From assembly GCA_937880585.1 (NCBI GenBank), contig CALFMR010000266.1, forward strand, positions 1 through 6,329: 6,329 nt of DNA, written 5' to 3'. Under the pieces are notes generated by a model, which was not told the DNA's origin, did not search any database, and worked only from the letters and a program-made list of their open reading frames with translations. Each line of letters begins with the position of its first letter. Position 1 is the stretch's first letter. Positions 6,019-6,329 of the stretch are shown piece after piece. Source of the DNA: an uncultured Acidobacteriota bacterium (GTDB taxonomy: Bacteria > Acidobacteriota > Vicinamibacteria > Vicinamibacterales > SCN-69-37). Both the position numbers and the translations under genes were made by a program.

Positions 6019-6234
6019 ATGTCGACCGCTGCCCCGCTATCCTCCACGCCGCCGGCGCGCCCGATCGCATGCGGCGAAGAGCCGGACGCTGGCTTCCAAC
6101 AGCGATGGGACGCCTGGCTCGCGCGCGGACGCGCGCACGAGCGCCGTGCGCGGCAGCGTCTGCTCGTCGTCGCGATTGCCATCGGCGCGGCGGTGCTGGC
6201 CGCGTTGCTCGCTCACGGCCCGTTCTTCTCGTGA
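6019..6234 (+). CDS. Small single-pass membrane protein, 71 residues
   Basis: I do not recognise the family. The N-terminal ~25 residues are rich in Pro, Ala and Ser. An amphipathic, arginine-rich stretch follows (about 27-47, FQQRWDAWLARGRAHERRAR). One hydrophobic helix (about 48-66) then leads to a five-residue tail, GPFFS. By the positive-inside rule the N-terminus is cytoplasmic and the protein is close to tail-anchored. The strong ribosome binding site and the tight link to the next gene support it as real. Its stop codon TGA shares its last base with the following ATG, so the two are translated together. It may be an accessory or membrane-tethering subunit for the downstream enzyme, which is inference from position only. 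Confidence 0.75.
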   Translation: MSTAAPLSSTPPARPIACGEEPDAGFQQRWDAWLARGRAHERRARQRLLVVAIAIGAAVLAALLAHGPFFS

Positions 6235-6329
6235 TGCGGCTGACGCCATGGCGCTGGCGACGCGCGGATCCGGCCGACGCGAAGCCGCTGCGCGACGAGC
6301 TGCTCAGCATCGACCGGCTCGAGGCGCGC
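6234..6329 (+). CDS. N-terminus of a probable cyclic beta-1,2-glucan synthetase / glucoamylase-like protein (cut by window edge)
   Basis: Only 32 residues are visible. After a basic lead (MRLTPWRWRRAD) comes PLRDELLSIDRLEAR, which resembles the opening of the very large proteins annotated as cyclic beta-1,2-glucan synthetase (NdvB/ChvB-like, with GT84 and GH94 domains), where an 'LR-x-ELLS-x-[DE]-x-LE-x-x-A' segment precedes the first domain. The match is from memory and short. No ribosome binding site lies upstream of the ATG. The one-base overlap with the previous stop suggests coupling by re-initiation, and both genes would then depend on the structured leader. If correct, the enzyme would make or degrade beta-1,2- or related glucans at the inner membrane. 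Confidence 0.5.
   Translation, partial: MRLTPWRWRRADPADAKPLRDELLSIDRLEAR

Noticed and set aside
5679..6182. 168-residue N-terminal extension of the secreted protein through the intergenic region
   Set aside because: It would bury the signal peptide inside the protein, overlaps the structured leader and the small gene, and its composition (Arg, Ser, Cys, Gly rich) looks like shadow translation.
1..6329. CRISPR arrays, tRNA or rRNA genes, insertion sequences
   Set aside because: No regularly spaced identical repeats, no tRNA-like cloverleaf or rRNA segments and no transposase-like frame or terminal inverted repeats were seen.

Overview
This window is high-GC, gene-dense bacterial DNA. Long characteristic ORFs, Omp85-type barrel biogenesis/secretion architecture and periplasmic proteins indicate a Gram-negative (diderm) bacterium. 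The style of several proteins (DUF1572-like DinB protein, GT39 membrane glycosyltransferase, a LolA-like periplasmic protein next to a one-POTRA Omp85 barrel, a cyclic-glucan-synthase-like N-terminus) resembles Acidobacteriota, perhaps Vicinamibacteria. That placement is inference from memory of family style, not a database result.

Layout: a six-helix membrane protein, probably cut at its N-terminus by the window edge, runs on the + strand to base 869. It converges on a minus-strand block read right to left: a secreted, possibly LolA-like protein (5678-4674), a small POTRA/Omp85 outer-membrane barrel (4677-3409, ATGA overlap with the preceding gene), a GT39-type polyprenyl-phosphate-sugar transferase (3210-1486) and a DinB-superfamily four-helix protein (1451-885). 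The first two are translationally coupled. A 198-base gap separates them from the GT39/DinB pair, which have a 34-base gap. On the + strand at the right end a 71-residue single-helix membrane protein (6019-6234) overlaps by one base the start of a gene that runs off the window and looks like a cyclic beta-1,2-glucan synthetase / glycoside phosphorylase family protein.

The divergent intergenic region (5679-6018, 340 bases) is the most interesting part. It holds two related copies, 104 bases apart, of one predicted RNA fold: a GCTTT stem, a symmetric CC/CC internal loop, a TGAG/CTCA stem and a GGCC-type inner hairpin, followed by a conserved ACCAG. The copies differ in ways that preserve pairing. 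A good -10 box (TATACT) lies just upstream of copy 1, and copy 2 runs directly into the Shine-Dalgarno sequence of the 71-residue gene. A 7-base segment of the copy 2 inner hairpin can instead pair with that Shine-Dalgarno region. Together this looks like a tandem structured cis-regulatory leader (riboswitch-like or protein-binding) controlling the small membrane protein and the coupled glucan-synthase-like gene. I do not recognise it as a known riboswitch class.
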